Below are positions 7,898 to 15,666 of a stretch of DNA of 64,000 bases, in pieces; position 1 is the stretch's first letter, and every line of letters begins with the position of its first letter. This stretch comes from Microbacterium timonense. GTDB lineage: Bacteria; Actinomycetota; Actinomycetes; Actinomycetales; Microbacteriaceae. The position numbers and the translations under genes are program-made. Location of the stretch: the NCBI RefSeq assembly GCF_900292075.1, contig NZ_OLMV01000007.1:62001-126000 (forward strand). The letters run 5' to 3'. The notes under the pieces are model-generated. The model was given only the letters and a program-made list of their open reading frames with translations. It ran no database searches and was not told the DNA's origin.

Positions 7898-7974
7898 CGC
7901 GCGCCTCCTCGTTGCGTGGTCACCGCTCCTGTCGTGATGCTCGCAGAACGTCGCGGGCACCGCCAGGGGCCATG

Positions 7975-9141
7975 TCACTCAGCGGGTACGGGGTGGGTGT
8001 CGATCGCCCAGGCTGTGACGGCGACGGTCGAGCCTTCGACGACGTCGAGTTCGATCGGCCATGAGCCCCGCGTCATTCCGGCGGTCGGAGCCGCGTAGAC
8101 GGCTTTCGTGACGAGTGCTCCGTGCGGCGACGCGGCGTCCCACCCGAGGACAGATACCGCGTAGCCGCCCGCAGGCACCTCAATGTACTGCGGTCCCGGG
8201 TCCTGCGCCATGAAGGATCCGCCGTGCTCGATCGTCACCGCGAGCAGGTGCTGATTCTGGTCTTCGAACGCCACATCGGGGTAGCCCTCGATCACGCACG
8301 GCTCGTCGGAGAAGTTCATGAGCCGGATCGGCAGGCCGCGGTGTCCCGTCGCGGCATCGGGTTCGCCCTTCAGCAGCATCGCCTTTTCGGGCGTGCACCA
8401 TTCCGGAGTCAGATCGGTGGACGGGACGTTCGCCTTGTCGGGCACCGGCACACCTGTGGCGTCGGGATCGGGAACAGCGCCGAAGGTCGCAGCTGCTTCG
8501 GCCTCCTGTCGCGCGGCGACCTCAGCCTCGATGGCGGCAGTGCGTGCGTTGTCGGCGAGCACGCCGGTGATGACCACCGCGATCACGGCCACCGCTGTGG
8601 CGGGCACGGGCCACGCCGGTCGCAGCACCGGCGACGGCGGCTGATCTGCACCGGCCGCCACGGAGGCCGGTGCGCGAGCGACAAGGCTCGGTATCCACCC
8701 GACCACCAGCCCCCACAGCGCCCCGGATGCTGCCGCAGCACCGAACTCGCCGACCAGCAGCCCGCGCGGTCCGAAGTCGGCGAGGGATTCCCATACGGCG
8801 GCGAGGTCAAGGGCGAGCCCGACGAGCGCTCCGGCAGCGATGGTCGCGAACCAGGCCGAAACCAGGAGGGAACCGGCCCGCGACGCGGCCGCGGTGAACG
8901 CGACGTGCGCGAGCGCGACGGCGAACCCGCCGATGACCAGAACGAGGATCACCCAGACACCGATCTCGGCCCACATCAGTCCCGACGGCACCACGGCCGG
9001 CACCAGAGCGGCGAGTTGAGCAGCCGGCCCCTGAACCTGCGAGAGGACCCAGCGGACAACGGCGAACAGAACCCAGAGTGCGGCCGCGATTGCGCTCGAC
9101 GCGAGGAGTCGGCGGCTGAGAGGTGTGCGCACGCCTCCCAT
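7975..9141 (-). CDS. Membrane protein with C-terminal DUF4232 domain
   Basis: This protein has about 388 residues. The first half has four or five transmembrane helices, such as LLASSAIAAALWVLFAVV, IGVWVILVLVIGGFAVALA and ATAVAVIAVVITGVL, followed by a Glu/Ala-rich linker. The C-terminal part is a secreted beta-sandwich with WCTPEKAMLL, IRLMNFSDEPCVIEGYPDV and AVSVLGWDAASPHG, the pattern of DUF4232. The domain is thus tethered outside the membrane. The ATG at 9141 gives a basic N-terminus before the first helix; a GTG at 9195 would overlap the neighbour. The next gene upstream ends at 9177, so the two may be cotranscribed. Role unknown. Confidence 0.75.
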   Translation of the reverse strand: MGGVRTPLSRRLLASSAIAAALWVLFAVVRWVLSQVQGPAAQLAALVPAVVPSGLMWAEIGVWVILVLVIGGFAVALAHVAFTAAASRAGSLLVSAWFATIAAGALVGLALDLAAVWESLADFGPRGLLVGEFGAAAASGALWGLVVGWIPSLVARAPASVAAGADQPPSPVLRPAWPVPATAVAVIAVVITGVLADNARTAAIEAEVAARQEAEAAATFGAVPDPDATGVPVPDKANVPSTDLTPEWCTPEKAMLLKGEPDAATGHRGLPIRLMNFSDEPCVIEGYPDVAFEDQNQHLLAVTIEHGGSFMAQDPGPQYIEVPAGGYAVSVLGWDAASPHGALVTKAVYAAPTAGMTRGSWPIELDVVEGSTVAVTAWAIDTHPVPAE

Positions 9142-9176
9142 CCTGGCCCATCCGCTGTCGAGCGGATCGACGGGAC

Positions 9177-9494
9177 TTACGACACCTGCGTCCAATGGCG
9201 GACCGTCTCGTCACGCTCGACGAGGAAACGGTCGTCCTCGGGGTAGTACACGGCGGTCTCGATGTCCGCGCCGGCGAAACCTCTGATCGCATCGAGGCTC
9301 TGCCAGCGCGACACCGTGATGATCTCGGTCGTCCCGTCGCCGAGATCGCGTGTCAGCATCCACGCGTCGAGGTTGCCGGGCGTCTCGCGATACTCCCTCA
9401 TACCGGTGCGCTCGATGTACGCGATGTACTCGTCGGCATCCTCACTGCGCACCGTGCCTCGCCACATGCGGACGATGACCTGCTCTGCTGTCAT
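9177..9494 (-). CDS. Antibiotic-biosynthesis-monooxygenase-fold protein
   Basis: This small protein of 105 residues shows the dimeric ferredoxin-like ABM fold: MTAEQVIVRMWRGTV, YIAYIERTGMREYRETPGN, ITVSRWQSLDAIRGFAGAD and AVYYPEDDRFLVERDETVRH. The last segment, with Tyr-Tyr-Pro-Glu-Asp, is typical of small ABM proteins. Such proteins oxidise quinol-like compounds or act as cofactor-free monooxygenases or haem-binding proteins; which applies here is unclear. The start at 9494 removes a low-complexity Pro/Ala/Arg tail in the longer frame. It is the first gene of a possible two-gene unit with the DUF4232 gene. Confidence 0.78.
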   Translation of the reverse strand: MTAEQVIVRMWRGTVRSEDADEYIAYIERTGMREYRETPGNLDAWMLTRDLGDGTTEIITVSRWQSLDAIRGFAGADIETAVYYPEDDRFLVERDETVRHWTQVS

Positions 9495-9622
9495 GCCGCC
9501 ATTCTGCGCGCGAGCCGGAGAGTGCGCACGTGGGTGCGGAGGCGACTGTCGCCGCGCTCCGCCGGCCCCGGTCGACGCTCCAGCCATCTCGACCGCGGCG
9601 CCTCAAGAATCTCCTCACCTCT

Positions 9623-9650
9623 GCATCCAAGACGCAGTCTCCTCCGGAAC
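9623..9650 (+). promoter_or_regulatory. Possible SigK-type promoter before the DUF4397 gene
   Basis: GCATCC, a 16-base spacer and CGGAAC stand 48 bases before the DUF4397 start. The layout resembles the better match at 12613-12640 before the fasciclin gene. The second block departs from the SigK consensus as I recall it, and GCATCC is common in this genome, so this is a weak candidate. Confidence 0.3.
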
Positions 9651-9697
9651 AACTCTTCACACGGCGGCGAGAGGCCGCTCGAAGAAGGAGAAACACT

Positions 9698-10522
9698 GTG
9701 CGAAAGAAGCTCTTCGCGGGCATCGCCGCCGGCATCGTCGCCGCCCTCAGTGTGGGCGTCCCCGCAACCGCGGCCACCAGCGGCAACGCCGTGCTCTCGG
9801 TGCTGCACGGAATACCCGACACGCCGGTCGACGTCTACGTCAACGGGGCGCTGACGCTCGACGACTTCCAGCCGGGAGATCTGGCGGGGCCGCTGGATCT
9901 GCCGGCAGGCTCGTACGAGGTAGCGCTCACCGCGACCGACGCGGCCGACGACAGCTCACCGGTGCTCGGGCCGGTGAGCCTCACGCTCGAGGCAGGCAAG
10001 AACTACACGGCGGTCGCACACCTGAACGCCTCCGGCTCGCCGACCGTCACCCCGTACGTCAACGTCACCTCGCCCACAGCGGCGGGACAGGGGCGCCTGA
10101 CCGTCCGGCATGACGCGGCGGCGCCGGCGGTCGATGTGCTCGCAGGCGGAACGGCGGTGATCCAGAATCTCGCCAACCCCCAGGAGGCGACGCTGAACCT
10201 GCCGGCCGGCACGGTCGAGGCATCCGTCGCCGCCACCGGGACGACCGATCCCGTGCTCGGCCCGGCGTCTGTGGACGTGCAGGAGGGCGTGCTCACTATC
10301 GCGTACGCCTGGGGAAGCCTGGAAGACGACAACCTCGCGCTCGCGGTGCAGACGATCGGCGGGCTGCACTCGGCGCCCGGCGGCGTGAACTCCGGTACCG
10401 GGGGCCAGCTCGCCCAGCGCGACGCGGCGCAGCAGTGGATGTGGACGATCGGCGGAGTCGCTGTTGCGGCGGCGGTCGCGGCATCCGCTCTCGTCGCCGT
10501 CCGAAGCCGGGCACAGCGCTGA
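9698..10522 (+). CDS. Exported DUF4397 domain protein with C-terminal membrane anchor
   Basis: This 274-residue surface protein has a signal peptide at residues 1-26 (VRKKLFAGIAAGIVAALSVG, cut near ATA). The body is built of DUF4397 repeats: VLSVLHGIPDTPVDVYVNG, then LTVRHDAAAPAVDVLAGG and EATLNLPAGTVEASVAATG. The C-terminus has a Gly/Ser-rich linker, one transmembrane helix (WTIGGVAVAAAVAASALVAV) and a basic tail, but no LPxTG motif. The GTG has AAGGAG seven bases upstream. It is the first gene of an apparent operon with a sortase, a sigma factor and an anti-sigma factor, so it is probably the cargo or sensor of that module. Confidence 0.85.
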   Translation: MRKKLFAGIAAGIVAALSVGVPATAATSGNAVLSVLHGIPDTPVDVYVNGALTLDDFQPGDLAGPLDLPAGSYEVALTATDAADDSSPVLGPVSLTLEAGKNYTAVAHLNASGSPTVTPYVNVTSPTAAGQGRLTVRHDAAAPAVDVLAGGTAVIQNLANPQEATLNLPAGTVEASVAATGTTDPVLGPASVDVQEGVLTIAYAWGSLEDDNLALAVQTIGGLHSAPGGVNSGTGGQLAQRDAAQQWMWTIGGVAVAAAVAASALVAVRSRAQR

Positions 10523-10533
10523 GGTACCGCGAC

Positions 10534-11163
10534 ATGGGCAGGGCGATCGCAGGAGCCGGAGCATCTCTTGCGATCGCCCTCGCGCTGACGGCATGCGACC
10601 CGTCCCCAGGGGCCGCCCCGTCGGCGCCGGCACCTTCGCAGACGGCCACGGCGCACCCGACGCCCGCCGTCGAGGTGCCGATCGCGGCGGCCACCCCTCC
10701 CTCCGCGCGGCAACCCGTGCCGCCGGTCCGGGTGGTCGCCGTCTCCATCGACGTCGACATGCCGGTGGTGCCGGTCGGAGTGGAAGCCGGTGGCTTTATG
10801 GAGCTGCCGGCTGACCCCGCGATCGGCGGGTGGTACCGCTTCGGTGCCGACCCCGTGGCATCCGACGGCAATGTCGTGATCTCGGCTCACGTGGACGCGC
10901 CGCAGTACCCGATCGGTCCCCTGAGCCGGCTGCGCGACCTGACCGCAGGGGAGACGGTCGATGTGACGGATGCCGCGGGCGACGTGCACTCATACGCGGT
11001 GCAGAGCGTCACGTACTACCCGAAGGCGGACCTGCCGGTCGAGGAGCTGTTCGCCCGCTCCGGCACCAGGAATCTCGTGCTGATCACATGCGGTGGACAG
11101 TTCGACTCCCGCACGGGCCGGTACGCGGATAACCTGGTCGCCATCGCGACCCCGATCGGGTGA
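10534..11163 (+). CDS. Class F sortase, lipoprotein-anchored
   Basis: This is a 209-residue sortase domain behind a lipoprotein signal (lipobox LTAC, Cys21) and a Pro/Ala-rich linker. The catalytic His is in VISAHVDAP, the Cys in VLITCGG, and the Arg in SRTGRYADNLV, in the order seen in class F sortases of actinobacteria. Sortases are thiol transpeptidases that join surface proteins to the cell wall. GAGG precedes the ATG by nine bases, and the gene starts 11 bp after the DUF4397 gene. Anchoring by lipid instead of a transmembrane helix is less usual. No LPxTG substrate is encoded nearby. Confidence 0.88.
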   Translation: MGRAIAGAGASLAIALALTACDPSPGAAPSAPAPSQTATAHPTPAVEVPIAAATPPSARQPVPPVRVVAVSIDVDMPVVPVGVEAGGFMELPADPAIGGWYRFGADPVASDGNVVISAHVDAPQYPIGPLSRLRDLTAGETVDVTDAAGDVHSYAVQSVTYYPKADLPVEELFARSGTRNLVLITCGGQFDSRTGRYADNLVAIATPIG

Positions 11164-11170
11164 GCCGGCG

Positions 11171-11752
11171 ATGGCGTCGGACGAGCAGAGCGGAACCCGC
11201 GTGGACGACGAGGAAGAGCGCGAGCTGTGCGGCAGGTTCGCCGCCGGTGACGAGCGCGCCCTCGAGCAGATCTACCGGCGGTGGTCGCCGATCGTGTTCA
11301 CCCTCGCGCTGCGGGTGTTGGGGGACAGAGGGGACGCGGAGGACGTGACGCAGAAGACGTTCGTCGCGGCGTGGACCTCGCGCGCGTCGTACGACCCGGC
11401 CAAGGGCCGGCTCTCGACGTGGCTCGTCACGATCACCCGCCGCCGCATCGCCGACAGCCTCGACGCGCGCCGGCGCGTGCGCGAGCTGCAGGAGAAGCTG
11501 CAGCGCTTCGCCGTCACCGAAGAGCCGTCGTCATCGGAGCTCGACCTCGGCGACCGCCTGCTGCTCGCCGACGAGATCGACCGCCTCGAGCCCGATGCGC
11601 AGCGCGTCGTACGGCTCGCGTTCTACGACGACCTCACCCACCAGCAGATCGCCACGCGCCTGGGCATGCCGCTGGGTACCGTGAAGAGCCACATCCGCCG
11701 AAGTCTCACTCGCCTGCGCGACCGATTGGAGGTGTCTCATGCCGCATCTTGA
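11171..11752 (+). CDS. ECF RNA polymerase sigma factor, SigK-like
   Basis: This is a 193-residue ECF sigma factor. Region 2 reads YRRWSPIVFTLALRVLGDRGDAEDVTQ with the core-binding helix and -10 recognition. Region 4 reads LAFYDDLTHQQIATRLGMPLGTVKSHIRRSLTRLRDRL with a helix-turn-helix for the -35 box. The motif YDPAKGRLSTWLVTITRRRIAD resembles mycobacterial SigK and ECF19 members. The gene begins 7 bp after the sortase stop and overlaps the anti-sigma gene by 14 bp. It should be held inactive by that partner and, by analogy, drive the fasciclin gene and its own operon. Confidence 0.87.
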   Translation: MASDEQSGTRVDDEEERELCGRFAAGDERALEQIYRRWSPIVFTLALRVLGDRGDAEDVTQKTFVAAWTSRASYDPAKGRLSTWLVTITRRRIADSLDARRRVRELQEKLQRFAVTEEPSSSELDLGDRLLLADEIDRLEPDAQRVVRLAFYDDLTHQQIATRLGMPLGTVKSHIRRSLTRLRDRLEVSHAAS

Positions 11753-12530
11753 CCCCGAGCGCCTCGCTCTGATCGCCATCGGAGAAGAACTGACGGATGC
11801 CGAGCAGGAGCACCTCGCGACCTGCGATGCCTGCACGATCGAGCTCGCCGAGCTCGAGCACACCGTCGCCGTCGGCCGCTCCACCGTGACGCTCGGCGAG
11901 CTTGAGACGCCTCCCGAGCGGGTGTGGGATCGCATTGTCGAGGACGTCCGCTCGCAGCCGGCGGCGGAGGCCGGACTGCATCCGTCCGCAGAGGGGCAGC
12001 CGCAGGAGGTCGACGCCTCCGATGCGGAGAACGTCTCTCCGACCGCGACGAGCGGGCGCGTGAACGTCGGGCATCAGCCGAAGCGGCGACGCATGCGACG
12101 AGGCGGACGGATGCTGCTGGCCCTGGCCGCGAGCGTCGCGGTCGTCCTCGCGGTGGTCGGTGTGTGGAACATCGTGCGTCCACCGCAGGCCGTCGAGATC
12201 GCGAGCGCCATCCTGGACGCCTTTCCCGCGCACCCTGATGCCGGCGGGACCGCGCAGGTGACAGAACTGGCGGACGGAGAACGCACGCTGACGGTCACCC
12301 TCGACGACTCGGAGGTGGGCGACGGCTTCCGCGAGGTCTGGCTGATCACCGCGGATGCCTCGGACCTGGTGAGTCTCGGGGAGCTCGACGGCAAGAAGGG
12401 GACGTTCGTCGTGCCGGCAGACGTCGACCTGCGCGACTACGTGCTCGTCGACGTCTCACAGGAGCCGATGGACGGCAATCCCGCACACTCCGGCGACTCG
12501 ATCGTGCGTGGGCAGCTCAACTTCAGCTGA
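11739..12530 (+). CDS. Anti-sigma factor, RskA-like
   Basis: This is a 263-residue membrane anti-sigma factor. The N-terminal cytoplasmic part includes EHLATCDAC, a zinc-binding anti-sigma-like HxxxCxxC. One transmembrane helix follows (MLLALAASVAVVLAVVGVW). The extracytoplasmic part is an RskA C-terminal domain with FREVWLITADASDLVSLGEL and DVSQEPMDGNPAHSGDSIV. The start has GGAGG before ATG and lies inside the end of the sigma gene, which fits translational coupling. It should sequester the SigK-like factor until regulated proteolysis releases it, as known for SigK/RskA in mycobacteria. Confidence 0.87.
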   Translation: MPHLDPERLALIAIGEELTDAEQEHLATCDACTIELAELEHTVAVGRSTVTLGELETPPERVWDRIVEDVRSQPAAEAGLHPSAEGQPQEVDASDAENVSPTATSGRVNVGHQPKRRRMRRGGRMLLALAASVAVVLAVVGVWNIVRPPQAVEIASAILDAFPAHPDAGGTAQVTELADGERTLTVTLDDSEVGDGFREVWLITADASDLVSLGELDGKKGTFVVPADVDLRDYVLVDVSQEPMDGNPAHSGDSIVRGQLNFS

Positions 12531-12612
12531 CCAGTGTCGGGGCGAGTCGCCAGGCTGTGGGCCGTTCGGCGTGCCGCGAGCGCCCCGGTGCGGGCCGATG
12601 TGGCGCGCGGGT

Positions 12613-12640
12613 GCATCCGCGGCGGTGGTTTTGGGCGAAT
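12613..12640 (+). promoter_or_regulatory. SigK-type promoter before the fasciclin gene
   Basis: GCATCC, a 16-base spacer and GCGAAT lie 60 bases before the fasciclin ATG. As recalled, the mycobacterial SigK consensus is CCATCC with 16-17 bases to CCGAAT, so four or five of six bases agree in each block. A similar but poorer arrangement precedes the DUF4397 operon. This supports control of the fasciclin gene by the neighbouring sigma factor. Confidence 0.5.
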
Positions 12641-12699
12641 ACCCTCACGACACCCTCCAGCCGGACCGTGTCGGCATCGCATCGAAGGAGATCGGAACC

Positions 12700-13290
12700 A
12701 TGAAGAAGACACGCCTGGCCGTCGCGGCGGTCGCCGCACTGGCACTCGTGTTCACGGCCGCGCCCGCGCACGCGCACGGCGGCAACGCGCCCGCGGGCAC
12801 CATCGTGGACGTCGCGGTCGCGGCGTCCGGAGGGGGAATCCCGGACAGCAACCCCTGGGATTACGACATCCTCGTCCAGGCGGTGCTGGCGACCGGGCTG
12901 AACGGTGCGCTCGCGGACGCCGGCAAGACGTACACCGTGTTCGCCCCGAACGACCGCGCGTTCCTGCGGCTCGTGACCGACCTCACCGGTACCGCGCCGG
13001 CCAGCGAGGCCGACGCGCTCGCGGCCGTCACCTCGACGTTCACGTCGGCGCAGATCTCGAACATCCTGCTGTACCACGTGGTCGCCGGCGCGAAACTCAA
13101 CCCGGTGAAGGTCATCACCGCAGGCTCTCTCACGATGGCCAACGGGGGCACCGTTCAGCCGCGCGGGGTCACCCTGCGCGATGAGACGCCGGCCCTCCGC
13201 GACCCGCGGCTGGTGGTCTGGGCGATCAACATCCCGGCCAGCAACGGCGTGATCCACACGATCGACCGGGTGCTCGTTCCCGCGTCATAG
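12700..13290 (+). CDS. Secreted fasciclin-domain protein (MPT70/MPT83-like)
   Basis: This 196-residue secreted protein has a signal peptide at residues 1-26 ending AHA and a single FAS1 domain. The FAS1 marks are DILVQAVLATGLNGALADAG, YTVFAPNDRAFLRLVTDL, ISNILLYHVVAGAKLNP and the final NGVIHTIDRVLVP. FAS1 domains mediate adhesion and surface contacts; in mycobacteria the FAS1 proteins MPT70 and MPT83 are the main SigK targets. The ATG has AAGGAG upstream. The gene follows the SigK-like and RskA-like genes after 169 bp that hold the promoter candidate, so it is probably a separately started member of their regulon. Confidence 0.9.
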   Translation: MKKTRLAVAAVAALALVFTAAPAHAHGGNAPAGTIVDVAVAASGGGIPDSNPWDYDILVQAVLATGLNGALADAGKTYTVFAPNDRAFLRLVTDLTGTAPASEADALAAVTSTFTSAQISNILLYHVVAGAKLNPVKVITAGSLTMANGGTVQPRGVTLRDETPALRDPRLVVWAINIPASNGVIHTIDRVLVPAS

Positions 13291-13304
13291 CGGACGGCGA
13301 GCGG

Positions 13305-13337
13305 GTGGGCCTTGACGTCACGGGGGAGGAGGCCCAC
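13305..13337. terminator. Hairpin between convergent genes
   Basis: GTGGGCCT (13305-13312) pairs perfectly with AGGCCCAC (13330-13337) around a 17-base loop. It lies between the convergent fasciclin and VOC genes and probably ends both transcripts. Confidence 0.45.
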
Positions 13338-13395
13338 GGTGGTGCCGCGGTCGCTGGGGCGACGACGGCGGCATCCTCTTCCGCCAGCCGGATAG

Positions 13396-13776
13396 TCAGT
13401 GACGCGCGCTCGAGCACACCATCAGCGGGTTGCCGTCGGGGTCCTCGAACTGGAGGAAGGCCACGGAGCCGATGTCGGTGATCTCGGTGATGGCGGCTGC
13501 ACCGATCGACTCGAGGTGACGGCGGACTTCGTCGAGGTCGTCGGCCCACCAGAAGAACCGCGGTGGTCCGTCGGCCGTGAAGTCCGGGCGGTTGCCATCC
13601 AGCGCGAGGCGGACGTCCCCCTCGGCGGGCAGATCGCAGATCGTGCCGTGGTGGGTGATGTCGCCCGGCTGGATGCCGAGCAGCGCCGCATACCAGTCGG
13701 CCGCGACCGGGACATCCCGGACGGGGATGAACACCTGACCGATCCGAGTGGAGATCGGGGACGTCGTCGTGGTCAC
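13396..13776 (-). CDS. VOC family protein
   Basis: This protein has 126 residues and two beta-alpha-beta-beta-beta units of the vicinal-oxygen-chelate fold. The first is IGQVFIPVRDVPVAADWYAA. The second contains RFFWWADDLDEVRRHLESIG and ends VAFLQFEDPDGNPLMVCS, the usual glyoxalase-like closing strand with the metal-ligand Glu position in FEDPDGN. The GTG start comes directly after an AAG sequence and is not strongly supported. The metal ligands are not all obvious, so it may be a binding protein rather than an enzyme. It converges on the fasciclin gene. Confidence 0.82.
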   Translation of the reverse strand: MTTTTSPISTRIGQVFIPVRDVPVAADWYAALLGIQPGDITHHGTICDLPAEGDVRLALDGNRPDFTADGPPRFFWWADDLDEVRRHLESIGAAAITEITDIGSVAFLQFEDPDGNPLMVCSSARH

Positions 13777-13807
13777 CTTGCGATCCTACGAACAGGCTCC
13801 GACGGTC

Positions 13808-13830
13808 GTCGGCCGTGAAGTCCGGGCGGT
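13808..13830. repeat. 23-bp copy of a segment of the VOC gene
   Basis: This intergenic stretch repeats 23 bases that also occur inside the VOC gene at 13570-13592, in the same direction. Core: GGCCGTGAAGTCCGGGCGGT. In the VOC frame the segment encodes the RPDFTAD region, and the intergenic copy reads RPDFTAD too, with no continuing domain. It may be a remnant of a duplicated VOC gene. Confidence 0.55.
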
Positions 13831-13876
13831 CGCCACGGCGGCGGCATCCGCTGTCGGCGAGGGTATCGAACGGCAC

Positions 13877-14758
13877 TCAACCAAAGCGGCGCGAGATCTG
13901 TCGCGCCCGGTCGGCGGCATCACGGTCGCCCTGGTGCGCGACGGCACTGAGGTGCTCGCGGATGCTGAGAACATCCAGCTCCTGCGCCCACTCGCGGTCG
14001 TCCTTCATTCCCGCCGCTTCCCGATAGGCCGCGAAGAAGACGTCGGGCACGCCGCCGCACTGCTGCACCATCGCGAGTTCTGCGGTCGCCCACCCGTAGT
14101 GGACGGCCGGGTCGATGGCGGCGGGACGCTGCTGCGCGATCATGTTTTCGCGCCACAGGTCGCCGTGAAGGAGAACCGGATCATGCGCGCGCACGAGCTG
14201 GGGGAGACGCTCGGCCAGGCCCTCGATGGCGCGGCGGTCGTCGCCGTCGAACGCCTCCGCGCAGCGCGGGGTGTCGAGATAACGGAGGATGCGCAGGCGG
14301 GCGAAGAACTCGTGCCCGTCCGCGGTCGGGGTGTTGAGCTGCGGCAGCGTGCCGAGGTAGTTGTCTTCGGCCCAGCCGAACCATGGGCCGACGGTCTGGT
14401 GCTGAGCTGCCAGCGCCCGGCCGTACGCCTCCCAGTTCTCCTCGGTCTTCTCCGAGACGCCGAGGTCTTCGAGCAACAGGTGGTCGTGACCCACGAGGTA
14501 GACATCCGGCGCGCGGAGCGCGCCGACGCCTCGCAGAGCGGCGAGGCCGGCCGCCTCACGCAGGTACATGTCCGCGGGTGCGGCATTCGAGGTCTTGAGG
14601 ACGGCGCTGAATCCCTTCGTGGTCCTGAGACGGTACGTGCTGCTGATCTCTCCCCCCGTCAGGCGCGTGAAGTCGATGACGTGACCGCCTTCGTTGCGGA
14701 GAAAGTCGCCGACGGCCGGCGGTAACACGTGTGATCCGGTCCGCACGGCAGTTGACAT
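13877..14758 (-). CDS. Fructosamine kinase / aminoglycoside phosphotransferase family protein
   Basis: This is a 293-residue protein kinase-like fold enzyme. The ATP lobe has FTRLTGGEISSTYRLRTTKG and AVLKTSNAAP with the ATP-contacting Lys. The catalytic loop is LLHGDLWRENMI, and the metal-binding segment AIDPAVHYGWATAELAM replaces DFG, as is typical for fructosamine kinase (FN3K/YniA) proteins. These phosphorylate ketoamines on glycated proteins or ribuloselysines so that they break down. The ATG at 14758 has GGAGG five bases upstream; the longer frame to 15007 is not supported. It is divergent from the SipW-type gene cluster. Confidence 0.88.
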   Translation of the reverse strand: MSTAVRTGSHVLPPAVGDFLRNEGGHVIDFTRLTGGEISSTYRLRTTKGFSAVLKTSNAAPADMYLREAAGLAALRGVGALRAPDVYLVGHDHLLLEDLGVSEKTEENWEAYGRALAAQHQTVGPWFGWAEDNYLGTLPQLNTPTADGHEFFARLRILRYLDTPRCAEAFDGDDRRAIEGLAERLPQLVRAHDPVLLHGDLWRENMIAQQRPAAIDPAVHYGWATAELAMVQQCGGVPDVFFAAYREAAGMKDDREWAQELDVLSIREHLSAVAHQGDRDAADRARQISRRFG

Positions 14759-15024
14759 ACTCTCCTCCGAAACCCGGCTGCAATCGTTCCCACACAGCGT
14801 AGTGCGCGCCGCACGCACGCGTCTTGCGCTGATCTTGCGGTTCGTCTGAGAGCGGTCCTCGCGATCCTTGTTGCGATCTTGCGGTGATGCTCGCGTCGAG
14901 TCCTCGGAACGTTGCGGTACGGCTTCAAGACTGGGGACGTGCTCAAGGAGCGGTAGGAAAACCGAACGCCGGCCAGCACCTTCCACTCTCGAACAAGCGG
15001 GGCACACCCCGGAAGGACACTCTC

Positions 15025-15597
15025 ATGAAGAAGATCGTCAAGGCCTCCATCGCCACCACCGCCGGCGTCGTCCTCCTCCTGGGTGGTGCAGGCACCTTCG
15101 CCACGTGGAACTCGTCGGCGAGCGCTCAGGGCGCTTCGATCGTGTCGGGAAACCTGGTCGTGGAGCCGTCGCAGGCGGCAGGCACATGGACCGCCAACGG
15201 CGCGCCCATCACCATCACCGACTACGCGGTCGCCCCGGGCGACGTCCTGACCTACACCAAGAAGATGAAGGTCGGCGCCGAGGGCGACAGCCTCAGCGCG
15301 ACGCTGGCGCTCACCGACTCGTCGATCGCTCCTGCCGACCCGGCCAAGCCGGCCGACGCGGCCCTTGCCAGCTACCTGACCGACTCGGCCGTTCTCAGCG
15401 CCTCGGGCACCGGGATCAGCGGGACCGGGCCGACGTTCACCGTCACCCCGGGCACGGGCGTCGTGAGCCAGGACGTCACGGTCACCGTGACCATCACCTT
15501 CCCGTACGGCGACGTCGTCGGCGGCAACAACAGCGCGATGAACGGGGCCGTCACGCTCGACGCGCTCACCGTCAGCCTCACGCAGAACGTCAAGTGA
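15025..15597 (+). CDS. SipW-dependent-type exported protein
   Basis: This is a 190-residue exported protein with an alternate-type signal peptide: MKKIVKASIATTAGVVLLLG, then GAGTFATWNSSASAQGA. The G-G-TFA-W motif after the hydrophobic stretch marks substrates of SipW signal peptidases, such as TasA, the amyloid fibre protein of Bacillus biofilms. The rest is Thr/Ser/Val-rich and beta-strand-rich (VTVTITFPYGDVVGGNNSAM). AAGGA precedes the ATG. It is the first of four genes that end with an ER-type signal peptidase, and a strong palindromic hairpin follows it, which may set its expression above that of the downstream genes. Confidence 0.87.
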   Translation: MKKIVKASIATTAGVVLLLGGAGTFATWNSSASAQGASIVSGNLVVEPSQAAGTWTANGAPITITDYAVAPGDVLTYTKKMKVGAEGDSLSATLALTDSSIAPADPAKPADAALASYLTDSAVLSASGTGISGTGPTFTVTPGTGVVSQDVTVTVTITFPYGDVVGGNNSAMNGAVTLDALTVSLTQNVK

Positions 15598-15603
15598 TCG
15601 ACC

Positions 15604-15627
15604 GGCCCGCCTCCGCGGAGGCGGGCC
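15604..15627 (+). terminator. 24-bp perfect palindrome after the first SipW-type gene
   Basis: GGCCCGCCTCCG and its exact complement CGGAGGCGGGCC abut without a spacer, just after the stop at 15597. It can form a stable stem-loop in RNA and may be a partial terminator or mRNA stabiliser that favours the first gene of the cluster. Confidence 0.6.
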
Positions 15628-15666
15628 GTCGTCCGACCGCCCAGTAACCGACCGAGGGATCCCGCA

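Noticed and set aside
13226..13876. A long minus-strand frame around the VOC gene that includes the RPDFTAD copy
   Set aside because: Only the 23-bp duplicated segment resembles a VOC protein; the rest is antisense or shifted-frame sequence. It was treated as a duplication scar.
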